From Oscillospiraceae bacterium (GTDB lineage Bacteria > Bacillota > Clostridia > Oscillospirales > Ruminococcaceae), in contig JAFQIY010000022.1 in assembly GCA_017415165.1 (NCBI GenBank), positions 1-64,000 of the forward strand: DNA of 64,000 nucleotides, written 5' to 3'. This document shows, one piece after another, positions 17,556 to 26,326 of this stretch. Every line of letters starts with the position of its first letter. Position 1 is the stretch's first letter. The translations under genes were made by a program, and so were the position numbers. Under the pieces are notes generated by a model. It saw only the letters and a list, made by a program, of their open reading frames with translations. It had not been told where the DNA came from and did not search any database.

Positions 17556-18368
17556 TTATTCGATGAACTCACCGATTTTCCTAAACTTAGTATAACGTTG
17601 ATTTAGCAAAACGTCAATATCTATTTTCAATTTTTGATGTAAAGATTTGTAGAGAAATTCCCCTATATTTTCAGCAGTTTGACCAATATCGTTATGTGCA
17701 CCGCCCAAAGGCTCCTCAATAATCTTCTCAGCAACGCCAAGCTCAACCATATCTTCTGCTGTAACCTTCATAATTGAGCAGGCTTCCTTCTCTCTGCCTG
17801 CGTCCTTCCAGAGGATTGAAGCAAAGCCTCGTGGGGAAATTACCGAGTAAATGGAGTTTTCCAGCACTGCAAGCTCGTCGCATACGCCCAGTGCAAGCGC
17901 ACCGCCGCTTCCGCCCTCGCCGAGGACGATACTGATTACGGGAGTTTTCAGCCGCATAAATTCCATAAGGTTCTTGGCAATAGCCTCGCCCTGTCCACGC
18001 TTTTCAGCTTCCACTCCGCAGAATGCGCCCGGAGTGTCGATAAAGCAGATTACTGGACGGTGGAACTTTTCCGCCTGCTTTGCAAGACGAAGCGCCTTAC
18101 GGTATCCCTCAGGGTGAGGCATAGCGAAGTTGCTGTCCTTGTTCTCGTTGAGATTTCTGCCCTTTACCTCGGCAATAACAGTAACGGGAATACCGCTGAT
18201 AGAAGCGATACCGCCCATAATTGCACCGTCATCACCGAAAAGACGGTCGCCGTGCATTTCCCAGAACTCATCAAAAATGAGAGGGATATAGTCACGGATA
18301 GTAGGTCTGCCCTTGTGACGTACAATTTCAAGACGTTCATATGGGGTAAGCTTATTGAGTTTTTCCAT
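17556..18368 (-). CDS. accA: Acetyl-CoA carboxylase carboxyltransferase, alpha subunit
   Basis: 270 residues; with AccD it transfers CO2 from carboxybiotin to acetyl-CoA to make malonyl-CoA. Crotonase-like fold with FGDDGAIMGGIASI, RPVICFIDTPGAFCG, and GEGGSGGALALGVCDE, the oxyanion-hole region. Shorter than the E. coli subunit, typical for clostridia. The ATG overlaps the accD stop by one base. Confidence 0.96.
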   Translation of the reverse strand: MEKLNKLTPYERLEIVRHKGRPTIRDYIPLIFDEFWEMHGDRLFGDDGAIMGGIASISGIPVTVIAEVKGRNLNENKDSNFAMPHPEGYRKALRLAKQAEKFHRPVICFIDTPGAFCGVEAEKRGQGEAIAKNLMEFMRLKTPVISIVLGEGGSGGALALGVCDELAVLENSIYSVISPRGFASILWKDAGREKEACSIMKVTAEDMVELGVAEKIIEEPLGGAHNDIGQTAENIGEFLYKSLHQKLKIDIDVLLNQRYTKFRKIGEFIE

Positions 18369-19258
18369 TATACGTTACCCCCTTTGTGCAGTTTAAGAAT
18401 ATGTGCAATTGTACGGCGCATTTTCTTACGCTCAACAATCATATCGGCAAAGCCGTGTTCAAGCATAAATTCAGCGGACTGGAAATCGTCGGGAAGTCTC
18501 TGCTTGATTGTGCCCTCGATAACACGGCGTCCTGCAAAACCGATAAGTACCTTTGGCTCAGCAATGATAATATCGCCCAGAGAAGCAAAGGAAGCTGTTA
18601 CGCCGCCTGTTGTAGGGTCGGTCATAACGGTGATGTAAAGCAGTCCTGCGTCACTGTGACGTGCAACCGCACCGCTTGTCTTAGCCATCTGCATAAGGGA
18701 CACGATACCCTCCTGCATTCTTGCACCGCCTGAGGCTGTGAACATTATCACAGGGAGCTTGTTGTCGGTTGCGTACTCAAAAGCACGGGTAATCTTTTCG
18801 CCCACAACGCTGCCCATAGAAGCCATCATATAGCGGGAGTCCATAACGCCGATAACGCATTTTTCGCCTCGGATTGTGCACTCGCCTGTGATGATAGCGT
18901 CCTTCAGTCCTGTTGCGTCACGAAGCTTCTGCTGTTTTGCCTCGTAGTCGGGGAAATCGATAGGGTTTGCGCTGAGCATATCTGTATCAAACTCCTTGAA
19001 GCTTTCCTTGTCAATGATAAGATTGATACGCTCGCTTGCTGTAAGACGTGAATGGTAGCCGCACTCGGGACATACCTTGAGATTTTTTTCAAGCTCGTCA
19101 GTCATAACAACATTAAGACATCTCGGACACTTGAAAAGCATATTATCGGGCACTTTTACCGCTGAGTCAGCCTGCTGTTCAGGCTGTTCCTCCTCGGCAG
19201 TACCGTTGAAACGGGTTTTAACCACGTTGAACAAGTCTTCAAGACCCACTTCGGTCAC
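18368..19258 (-). CDS. accD: Acetyl-CoA carboxylase carboxyltransferase, beta subunit
   Basis: 296 residues. A four-cysteine zinc ribbon near the N-terminus (C44, C47, C63, C66 in FKCPRC and VCPECGYH) precedes the crotonase-like core with MFTASGGARMQEG and TDPTTGGVTASFA. The first ~40 residues are a variable Gln/Glu-rich extension. Coupled to accA by a TAATG overlap. Confidence 0.96.
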   Translation of the reverse strand: MTEVGLEDLFNVVKTRFNGTAEEEQPEQQADSAVKVPDNMLFKCPRCLNVVMTDELEKNLKVCPECGYHSRLTASERINLIIDKESFKEFDTDMLSANPIDFPDYEAKQQKLRDATGLKDAIITGECTIRGEKCVIGVMDSRYMMASMGSVVGEKITRAFEYATDNKLPVIMFTASGGARMQEGIVSLMQMAKTSGAVARHSDAGLLYITVMTDPTTGGVTASFASLGDIIIAEPKVLIGFAGRRVIEGTIKQRLPDDFQSAEFMLEHGFADMIVERKKMRRTIAHILKLHKGGNV

Positions 19259-19291
19259 TCCTTCGGGAATAAATTTTACAGATTAAGTTTA

Positions 19292-19900
19292 TCAGGGGGG
19301 AATGATAAATCCCAGAACAATTGCTACAATAACAAGATAGCTTGCCTTATACTGTTTAAGTTCATTCTTCATTGTTGCATTAAGAATAATACCGATAACA
19401 GGCATAAAGAACGACAGAAGCAAAAGCCACCAGTATTTCTTCCAGAATTCAGATGTACTGTCCGTGTCAACGCTTGAATAAACGGACTGATTGGCAAAAG
19501 GTGAGCCGCTTTTATTCGGCACGCCCTCAGGTGTGTACCCAGCATAAGGGTTAGAATTACTGTTGCTTGCGTTAGGGTTACCGTCGCTTGCGTAAGGATT
19601 TGCATAGGGATTATCAGCAGGTTTTTCGTTTGGTTTTGTCAGGTCAATTCTGCTTCGTACAGTGTGCCCCTCGTCGTCACGAACCTTGAACATAGGTGTT
19701 TCAGCACGGTTAGGATAAATCTCCTCCATCTGAACCTCGGGAGTAATTTCCCTTATTGCAGGCTCAGGCTCGGGATATTCCGCAGGCTCGTAATCATAAA
19801 TTGAACTGATATTTTCTTCATCGGGGAGCTTGTATCCGCAGGACGCACATTCGCCGCCCCTGAGCTTTTCCATACAAAGCGGACATCTTTCGTCAGCCAA
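19292..19900 (-). CDS. Zinc-ribbon membrane protein
   Basis: About 202 residues: an N-terminal double zinc knuckle (CPLCMEKLRGGECASCGYKL), a long disordered middle rich in Pro, Asn and Ser with repeats such as NPYANPYASDGNPNASNSN, then two C-terminal helices (about 148-172 and 183-202). The start is taken as TTG at 19900 with GGGAGGG seven bases upstream; an earlier in-frame TTG at 19915 lies before that site. Embedded between accC and accD. A role in envelope or acetyl-CoA carboxylase biology is unproven. Confidence 0.7.
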   Translation of the reverse strand: MADERCPLCMEKLRGGECASCGYKLPDEENISSIYDYEPAEYPEPEPAIREITPEVQMEEIYPNRAETPMFKVRDDEGHTVRSRIDLTKPNEKPADNPYANPYASDGNPNASNSNSNPYAGYTPEGVPNKSGSPFANQSVYSSVDTDSTSEFWKKYWWLLLLSFFMPVIGIILNATMKNELKQYKASYLVIVAIVLGFIIPP

Positions 19901-19922
19901 GGCTATCCCTCCCAAAATAAAA

Positions 19923-21266
19923 TTACAGGTTCATTTTTCTTCCCAGATAACCGATATCGTAGTTACCCTCCTCAAAGGCAGGGTCACGGATAAGAGAAAG
20001 CTGGAAGTCGATATTCGTGTCAACGCCCTCAACAATGAACTCGGCAAGCGCCCACTTCATCTTGGCAATTGCCTCATCACGAGTCGGTGCGTAAACAATA
20101 AGCTTAGCAATCATACTGTCGTAGTATGGTGTAATTGTGTAGCCCTGATAAGCGGAGCTGTCAATTCTGATACCGGGTCCGCCCGGAATGTGGAGCGAAT
20201 TGATTTTTCCCGGACTCGGACGGAAATTATGCTCAGGGCTTTCCGCATTGATACGGCACTCGATTGAGTGACCCTTGATTTCGATGTCCTGCTGCTCGTA
20301 AGGCAGCTCCTTGCCTGCGGCAATTTTAAGCTGTGCCTTAACAAGGTCAACGCCTGTAACAAACTCAGTAATCGGGTGTTCAACCTGAATACGGGTGTTC
20401 ATCTCCATAAAATAGAAATTCTTGTCAGCGTCAACGAGGAATTCGATTGTACCTGCGTTGTAGTAGCCGCAGACCTTAGCCGCCGCAACAACCGCCTTGC
20501 CCATACGGTCACGGAGCATCGGAGTCATAATTGCGGACGGAGTTTCCTCCAGCACCTTCTGATTACGTCTCTGCATTGAGCAGTCACGCTCGCCGAGGTG
20601 AATGACATTGCCGTGCTTGTCAGCAAGAATCTGAAACTCAATATGCTTAGGGTTAACGATAAACTTTTCCATATAAATGGAGTCGTCACCGAAGAAGTTG
20701 AGAGCCTCCTGCTTTGCGGCAGTAACCTGCGCCTCCAAATCCTCCATCTTTTCAACAAGACGGATACCACGTCCGCCGCCGCCTGCGGAAGCCTTAACCA
20801 TAAGCGGGAAGCCGATTTCCTCAGCAAGTCGCTTAGCCTCCTCCATATCCTTTACAGCACCGTCGCTGCCCGGGATAACAGGTACGCCTGCATTTTTCAT
20901 AGCAGTCTTTGCAGCAGCCTTGTCGCCCAGCATTTCAATGGACTCAGGTGCAGGGCCGATGAAGGTGATACCGCACTTTTCACAATTGCGTGCAAAAGCG
21001 GCATTTTCGGAAAGAAAGCCGAAGCCAGGGTGGATAGCGTCCGCACCCGTAATTTCACAAGCCGCAATGATAGCCTTTTCGTTTAAGTAGCTGTCCTTTG
21101 TAGCCGCGCCGCCGATACATACAGCTTCGTCAGCAATTTTAGCGTGGAGAGCGTTTCTGTCAGCAGTTGAAAAAACCGCAACAGTCTTTATTCCAAGCTC
21201 ACGGCACGCACGGATTACACGAACAGCAATTTCGCCGCGGTTGGCGATAAGTACCTTTTTAAACAT
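19923..21266 (-). CDS. accC: Acetyl-CoA carboxylase, biotin carboxylase subunit
   Basis: 447 residues, ATP-grasp enzyme that carboxylates biotin on AccB. Visible landmarks: FKKVLIANRGEIAVRVIRA at the N-terminus, KASAGGGGRGIR glycine-rich loop, GERDCSMQRRNQK, and EMNTRIQVEHPITE with the catalytic residues. Full length. Sits in the canonical accB-fabZ-accC-accD-accA order. Confidence 0.97.
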   Translation of the reverse strand: MFKKVLIANRGEIAVRVIRACRELGIKTVAVFSTADRNALHAKIADEAVCIGGAATKDSYLNEKAIIAACEITGADAIHPGFGFLSENAAFARNCEKCGITFIGPAPESIEMLGDKAAAKTAMKNAGVPVIPGSDGAVKDMEEAKRLAEEIGFPLMVKASAGGGGRGIRLVEKMEDLEAQVTAAKQEALNFFGDDSIYMEKFIVNPKHIEFQILADKHGNVIHLGERDCSMQRRNQKVLEETPSAIMTPMLRDRMGKAVVAAAKVCGYYNAGTIEFLVDADKNFYFMEMNTRIQVEHPITEFVTGVDLVKAQLKIAAGKELPYEQQDIEIKGHSIECRINAESPEHNFRPSPGKINSLHIPGGPGIRIDSSAYQGYTITPYYDSMIAKLIVYAPTRDEAIAKMKWALAEFIVEGVDTNIDFQLSLIRDPAFEEGNYDIGYLGRKMNL

Positions 21267-21287
21267 AGTAATAGTTCCTTTCGGGAA

Positions 21288-21716
21288 TTACTTGATAGCG
21301 AAAGAAATTTCAGCCGCAACAGCCTTTTCACCGTTTACGGTAGCGATAGCCTTGCCAACGCCTACAGGTCCTTTGACCTTGATGATTTCAACCTCAATTC
21401 TGAGAGTATCACCCGGTACAACCTGACGGCGGAACTTAGCTTCCTTAACGCCGCCGAAGAAGCCGATTTTGCCCTTGTTTTCAGGCATTGAAAGCATTGC
21501 AACAGCACCTGCCTGTGCGCACATTTCCAGCATAAGCACACCAGGTACAACAGGGTAATCGGGGAAGTGCCCCTTGAACCAGAATTCGTCAGGGCTCATA
21601 TATTTTGTAGCAACCACACGCTTGCCCACTTCCATTTCCTCGATTGTATCAATGAGGAGAAACGGGTCACGGTGAGGGATAATTTCTTTAATCTGTTCCT
21701 GTGTCATAAGTGGCAT
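21288..21716 (-). CDS. fabZ: 3-hydroxyacyl-ACP dehydratase FabZ
   Basis: 142-residue hot-dog-fold dehydratase. Catalytic H50 in FKGHFPDYPVVPGV and E64 in MLEMCAQAGA are in place. Introduces the trans-2 double bond in each elongation round. No fabA/fabN companion is visible, so unsaturated fatty acid synthesis must use another route or a bifunctional enzyme. Confidence 0.97.
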   Translation of the reverse strand: MPLMTQEQIKEIIPHRDPFLLIDTIEEMEVGKRVVATKYMSPDEFWFKGHFPDYPVVPGVLMLEMCAQAGAVAMLSMPENKGKIGFFGGVKEAKFRRQVVPGDTLRIEVEIIKVKGPVGVGKAIATVNGEKAVAAEISFAIK

Positions 21717-21733
21717 AATGATGGTACCTCCAA

Positions 21734-22198
21734 TTATTTAATCACCATAATAGGTTGGTCAAACTCAACAGCCTCGCCGTTCTTCACGAGAATTTCAGCA
21801 ACAGTGCCGTCAAATTCGCTCTGAACCTCGTTCATAAGCTTCATTGACTCGATAATCATAAGCACGTCGCCCTTCTTGACCTGCTGCCCTACAGTTACAA
21901 ATGGTGGCTTTTCTGGTGATGCAGCAGCGTAGAAAGTACCAACGATAGGGGACTTTACAACATTACCGCTCACCTGTGGAGCAGCCGCAGGAGCAGCAGC
22001 CTGTGCAGGTGCGGGAGCAGCCATTGCCATAGGTGCAGGCATCATTCCGCCCATTGGTGGGGGAGGACAAGGTCTTTTAGCCTTGAGAGTGAGCTTTGCA
22101 TCATCATATTCCATTGTGATTTCTTCGAGATTTTTTTCTTCCATAACATCTGCGAGCACGCTGATGTTTTCAACGCTGAAAAGCTTTTCAATATTCAT
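21734..22198 (-). CDS. accB: Biotin carboxyl carrier protein of acetyl-CoA carboxylase
   Basis: 154 residues: a short N-terminal domain, a Pro/Ala/Met-rich flexible linker (about 44-75), and the C-terminal biotinyl domain. The biotinylated lysine is K120 in IIESMKLMNEV; the motif reads ESMKLM rather than the more usual EAMKM, a known acceptable variant. Confidence 0.96.
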   Translation of the reverse strand: MNIEKLFSVENISVLADVMEEKNLEEITMEYDDAKLTLKAKRPCPPPPMGGMMPAPMAMAAPAPAQAAAPAAAPQVSGNVVKSPIVGTFYAAASPEKPPFVTVGQQVKKGDVLMIIESMKLMNEVQSEFDGTVAEILVKNGEAVEFDQPIMVIK

Positions 22199-22248
22199 TT
22201 TAGCGTATCCTTTCTGTGTGGATTTGGATTGGTGCAGAGGAAATTCGT

Positions 22249-22457
22249 CTAAAAAGTGCCACTGGCACTTTTTAGAGGTAAGTTTGTTTGAAATCTATAG
22301 TAGGAGGGGCGGTCTTGTTCGCCCCTCCTCGAAATGCTGTCGCATTTCTCACCTCCCTCTCCGTTTTTGAACGAAAAGGGAGTTTCGCCGTCTGCGGACG
22401 GCGACGATGGGGCGCTGCCCCCTCGACCCCTGCCAAAGGGGACACCGTCCCCTTTGG
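22249..22457. repeat. Array of six hairpins between fabF and accB
   Basis: Perfect stems at 22249-22275 (12 bp), 22302-22329 (10 bp), 22331-22348 (7 bp), 22386-22403 (7 bp), 22409-22421 (5 bp) and 22433-22457 (10 bp) fill the 276-base gap in the middle of the fatty-acid operon. No coding frame with family character crosses it. It would fold in the mRNA between fabF and accB and could adjust relative expression, or it may be an inserted intergenic repeat. Confidence 0.8.
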
Positions 22458-22474
22458 AAACCCATTATTTTTTA

Positions 22475-23716
22475 TTATTCTTTGTACTTTACGATACAGA
22501 GTGTTGCGTTATGTCCGCCGAAGCCGAGGCTATTGGAAAGTGCTGCATTGACGGTCATATTTCTTCCGCCCTCTGTGCAATAGTCCAGGTCGCACTCTGG
22601 GTCAGGTGTCTTATAGCCGCGTGTAACGTGAACATAGTCATTCTTTACAGAGAGAGCTGTTGCGATTGCTTCAACTGCGCCTGCCACACCGAGGAGGTGA
22701 CCTGTCATAGACTTTGTGGAGTTGATAACAACCTTTCTTGCGGCATCTTCGCCGAGGGCAAACTTGATTGCCTTTGTTTCGTACTTATCGTTAAGACCTG
22801 TGGAAGTACCGTGTGCGTTGATATAGTCGATATCCTCAGCCTTCAGACCTGCTTCTGTGTAAGCGTGAATCATACCAGTACCAGCCGCGTCTCCCTCAGG
22901 GGAAGGACTTGTCATATGGTAAGCGTCGCCTGTTGCGCCGTAACCTGCGATTTCAGCGTAAATCTTAGCACCTCTTGCCTTAGCGTGTTCAAGTTCTTCA
23001 AGAATGAGTGCACCACAGCCTTCGCCGAGTACGAAGCCGTTTCTTTCAGCATCGAACGGGATTGAACATCTTTCCAGGTCGTCGGAACGGGTAAGAGCCT
23101 TCATATTGTTGAAGCCTGCGAGAGCGAATTCAGTTACGCAGGACTCTGCACCGCCAGCGATACAAACATCGAGGTAGCCATCCTTGATTTTTCTGAAAGC
23201 CTCACCGATAGCGTGAGTAGAGGAAGCACAAGCTGTTGTTGTACAGTAGTTGTCGCCCTTGAAGCCTGTGCGCATAGAAATTGTACCAGCCGCCATATTG
23301 CCAATCATCATAGGCACATAGAACACGGAAATTCTGTCTGTACCCTTTTCGAGATACTTGTTGTGCTCCTGAAGTGTAAGTTCAAGACCGCCGATACCAA
23401 CACCGAAGATTACGCCTGCACGGTATGGGTCAAGGTCCTTGAAATCAGAGCCGCTGTCAGCCATAGCGTCGAGAGCCGCACAAACGGAGAACTGTGTGAA
23501 GCGGTCCATTCTGCGTGCTTCCTTCTTGTCGATGTACTTCTCAAAAGAAAAATCTTTTGAACGTGCGGCAATCTTTACGTCAAACTCAGGGTTTGTAATA
23601 TCATCAATAAAGCCGAAGCCGTGCTTGCCTTCTTTAAGGCTGTTCCAGAATTCTTCTACGGTATTTCCGACGGGTGAAACCACGCCCATACCTGTAATAA
23701 CTACTCTTTTGCTCAT
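22475..23716 (-). CDS. fabF: 3-oxoacyl-ACP synthase II
   Basis: 413-residue condensing enzyme extending acyl-ACP with malonyl-ACP. The Cys-His-His triad is present: C163 in TTTACASSTHAIG, H302 in INAHGTSTG, H340 in KSMTGHLLG. Full length. The downstream hairpin array separates it from accB. Confidence 0.97.
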   Translation of the reverse strand: MSKRVVITGMGVVSPVGNTVEEFWNSLKEGKHGFGFIDDITNPEFDVKIAARSKDFSFEKYIDKKEARRMDRFTQFSVCAALDAMADSGSDFKDLDPYRAGVIFGVGIGGLELTLQEHNKYLEKGTDRISVFYVPMMIGNMAAGTISMRTGFKGDNYCTTTACASSTHAIGEAFRKIKDGYLDVCIAGGAESCVTEFALAGFNNMKALTRSDDLERCSIPFDAERNGFVLGEGCGALILEELEHAKARGAKIYAEIAGYGATGDAYHMTSPSPEGDAAGTGMIHAYTEAGLKAEDIDYINAHGTSTGLNDKYETKAIKFALGEDAARKVVINSTKSMTGHLLGVAGAVEAIATALSVKNDYVHVTRGYKTPDPECDLDYCTEGGRNMTVNAALSNSLGFGGHNATLCIVKYKE

Positions 23717-23821
23717 AGTTGGTTAATTTTCCTTTCTGTATAGGATTTGATATATAATACAATTTGTTGTTGGTTTGAATTGTTTTGTACGCTGTAAACA
23801 GTAGCTTGCGTTTGTTTTGAA

Positions 23822-23844
23822 AAGGTGGACGAAACTTTTAATGT
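23822..23844. repeat. 23-bp repeat also at the window start
   Basis: A 23-base sequence beginning aaggtggacgaaactttt is identical at 1-23 and 23822-23844. Here it lies between fabG and fabF. A shared piece, aaacttttaatg, recurs at about 14814 beside the composite hairpin block. It is probably the edge of a dispersed intergenic repeat whose remainder differs between sites. Confidence 0.6.
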
Positions 23845-23869
23845 TTAGTGTTTCTTAAATTATCAAAAA

Positions 23870-24607
23870 TCACATTGAAAGTCCGCCTGAAATTTCGATT
23901 GTCTGTCCTGTTACATAGGAAGCATCTGCGGAGCAGAGGAAGGACACAACGCCTGCGATTTCGTCAACTGTACCGTAACGCTTCATTGCGATTGCTTCAA
24001 GCATCTTTGCCTTCTGCTCATCTGTAAGCTTATCGGTCATAGGTGTGCTGATAAAACCAGGTGCAACAGCGTTTACGTTGATATTTCTTGAACCAAGCTC
24101 CTTAGCGGCTGTCATTGTCATACCGATGATAGCTGCCTTTGAAGCGGAATAGTTAATCTGTCCGGGGTTGCCGTAGAGACCTGCAACGGAAGCGAGGTTG
24201 ACAATCTTGCCCTGCTTCTGTCTTATCATAACGTTGCCCGCAAGCTTCATCATATTGAACACGCTCTTCTGATTTACAGCGATAACCATATCGTACTGCT
24301 CCTCAGGCATTCTTGCCATAAGACCGTCACGGGTGATACCAGCGTTGTTTACGAGTGCGTCAATTGTGCCGAAGCGCTCCTTGACAGCCTTCACCATATT
24401 TTCGCAGTCCTCGTACTTTGAAACGTCTGCACAGAAGATTTCAACCTCAACTCCCAAAGCACGGATATCGTCTGCGATTGTATTATTTTCAAACATAGAC
24501 TCGTTAAGGTCGTTAAGGGCAATATTGAAGCCGTCCTTTGCAAGACGCAGAGCGATTGCCGCACCGATACCTCTTGATGAGCCTGTGATAATTGCTGTTT
24601 TAGCCAT
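23870..24607 (-). CDS. fabG: 3-oxoacyl-ACP reductase FabG
   Basis: 245-residue short-chain dehydrogenase, NADPH-dependent. Nucleotide loop TGSSRGIG at 8-15, NNAG at 87-90, and catalytic S140, Y153, K157 (INYSASKAA). The C-terminal SYVTGQTIEISGGLSM is typical of FabG. 153 bases separate it from fabF. Confidence 0.96.
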   Translation of the reverse strand: MAKTAIITGSSRGIGAAIALRLAKDGFNIALNDLNESMFENNTIADDIRALGVEVEIFCADVSKYEDCENMVKAVKERFGTIDALVNNAGITRDGLMARMPEEQYDMVIAVNQKSVFNMMKLAGNVMIRQKQGKIVNLASVAGLYGNPGQINYSASKAAIIGMTMTAAKELGSRNINVNAVAPGFISTPMTDKLTDEQKAKMLEAIAMKRYGTVDEIAGVVSFLCSADASYVTGQTIEISGGLSM

Positions 24608-24630
24608 TGTGTTTTCCTTCTTTCGTAGAT

Positions 24631-25041
24631 TTACTGTAAGTATAATATTCCAGAATTATTCATATAGTAAAACTTATTATCTGGTCTTTCAGCGGCAGAC
24701 TGTTCCTTCTCGGGAATGAACAGCTCGCTGTAAAGCTGTTCGTCACGCCGCACCTCTATTGAACGGTCGTACTGCTTTTTACGGTACTCGTCAAGCTTTT
24801 TTTCGGCGAGCTCACGTCGGCGCATACTTATCCACACGGAAACATTTCCGTAAATGGAATAAACGCCGATGTTTGTAAGGATTACAAACAGACCGCTGTT
24901 CTTGTCCCACGCCGAAAAAGCAAGAGTTATAGCCTGAATTATCAGCACGACAACGCTTTTCTGTGTAAGAAACTCGAATATCTTGTTGACGTACAAATCA
25001 ACCATATTCCACATTTCCACGTTGTAATAATCGTATAACAT
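24631..25041 (-). CDS. Membrane protein inserted in the fab operon
   Basis: 136 residues: a helix pair at about 30-65 (VVVLIIQAITLAFSAW and FVILTNIGVYSIYGNV), then a charged cytoplasmic tail (RRRELAEKKLDEYRKKQYDRS). AAGGAG is well placed before the ATG at 25041. It occupies the slot between fabH and fabG where related bacteria often keep fabK or fabD. It has no reductase features. Function unknown. Confidence 0.7.
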   Translation of the reverse strand: MLYDYYNVEMWNMVDLYVNKIFEFLTQKSVVVLIIQAITLAFSAWDKNSGLFVILTNIGVYSIYGNVSVWISMRRRELAEKKLDEYRKKQYDRSIEVRRDEQLYSELFIPEKEQSAAERPDNKFYYMNNSGILYLQ

Positions 25042-25055
25042 TTCTGCTCCTTAAA

Positions 25056-26048
25056 TTAGTAGTCCATAACGATTGCGCCGAGTGTAAGACCTGCGCCGAA
25101 GCCTACGAGACAAATTCTGTCGCCTTTCTTGATTGTACCGTTTTCGATTGCCTCTGTAAGAGCGAGAGGAATGGAAACGCCTGATGTGTTGCCGTGAGTT
25201 GAGATATTCACAATGAACTTATCCATTGAAACGCCGAGATTTTTTGCAGCTGTTTCGATAATTCTGATATTTGCCTGATGGGGCACGAACCAGTCGATTG
25301 TGCTGATGTCAATTCCAGCCTTTTCAACAGCCTTTGATGCCGCAAGAGGAAGTGCCTTTGTAGCAAACTTGTAAACTTCCTTGCCGTCCTGTGCAAGAAG
25401 GTCAACAGGACTTCCGAACTCGCCCTCTGTCAGCTCGGAAGGCTTTGTTCTGAACGGGTGCTTCACGTCAGCGTGCTTAGCGTAAAGGAAGTGTGCCCCT
25501 GTGCCGTCAGCACCGAGGTGACTTGAATAAAGCTTGTCGGACTTGCCGATTACAGCCGCTGCTGCACCGTCACCGAAAAGGATACAGCTTGAACGGTCGG
25601 AAAAGTCAATAATTCTTGACAGATTTTCATTTGCAACAACAAGAACGTATTTCAGGTTGTCATCAGTCTGCAGGAAACGCTTTGCAACGTCCACGCTGTA
25701 GACAAAGCCCGAACAAGCGGCACTCAGGTCAAATGCAGCCGCATTTACCGCACCGATTTTGCCCTGAATAACACAAGCCATTGAAGGTGTAGCAAAATCA
25801 CCTGTGATTGTTGCGTCAATGATAAGACCGATTTCTTCGGGAGAAATTCCTGCCGCCTCAATTGCTTTCTTAGCAGCCTCAACACCCATCTTCCAGGTTG
25901 GCTCACCGTCAGTAAAGTTTCTGGACTTGATACCTGTTCTTGTGGTAATCCATTCATCATTTGTCTCCACAACTTTAGCCATATCCTCATTTGTTACGCA
26001 TATAGATGGGGTGTATGAACCCATACCAAGAATTTCAATTCCGAACAA
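25056..26048 (-). CDS. fabH: 3-oxoacyl-ACP synthase III
   Basis: 330 residues; starts fatty-acid synthesis by condensing acetyl- or branched acyl-CoA with malonyl-ACP. Catalytic C112 (DLSAACSGF), H257 (FVPHQANIRI) and N287 (STHGNTSG) are present. A longer in-frame version to 26090 exists; the TTG at 26048 with GGAGG eight bases upstream gives the conserved N-terminus (FGIEILGMGSYTP). First gene of the operon. Confidence 0.95.
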   Translation of the reverse strand: MFGIEILGMGSYTPSICVTNEDMAKVVETNDEWITTRTGIKSRNFTDGEPTWKMGVEAAKKAIEAAGISPEEIGLIIDATITGDFATPSMACVIQGKIGAVNAAAFDLSAACSGFVYSVDVAKRFLQTDDNLKYVLVVANENLSRIIDFSDRSSCILFGDGAAAAVIGKSDKLYSSHLGADGTGAHFLYAKHADVKHPFRTKPSELTEGEFGSPVDLLAQDGKEVYKFATKALPLAASKAVEKAGIDISTIDWFVPHQANIRIIETAAKNLGVSMDKFIVNISTHGNTSGVSIPLALTEAIENGTIKKGDRICLVGFGAGLTLGAIVMDY

Positions 26049-26175
26049 TTTGTTTACCTCCGTATCACGATTGTGCAAAAATTTCGCCACAATCTCTTGT
26101 AATTTTCCTGTATATATGGTATATTAGTAATAACGACCTTTTATCCAGCCGATACAAAGTTACACATATACTATT

Positions 26176-26204
26176 ATTGTAACTTTTTTCACGTCTGTTG
26201 TCAA
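26176..26204 (-). promoter_or_regulatory. Promoter of the fatty-acid operon
   Basis: Reading the minus strand: TTGACA, 17-base spacer, TACAAT, a near-consensus sigma-A promoter about 130 bases before fabH. The 278-base divergent gap also holds the fabD promoter, not confidently placed. I found no clear FapR or FabT operator. Confidence 0.85.
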
Positions 26205-26326
26205 CAACTTTCGTGCAATAAACTGCTTCAAGGGTCAAAAATTTTTCCGTATTTTACTCCTGATTTCTACATAATATGATGAATTTCGGCAGGAGATACG
26301 GGATTTTATTGAAAGGAAACTGAATA

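Noticed and set aside
26049-26326. FapR or FabT operator in the fabH-fabD divergent region
   Set aside because: No sequence close to either known consensus was found; only the fabH-side promoter is convincing.
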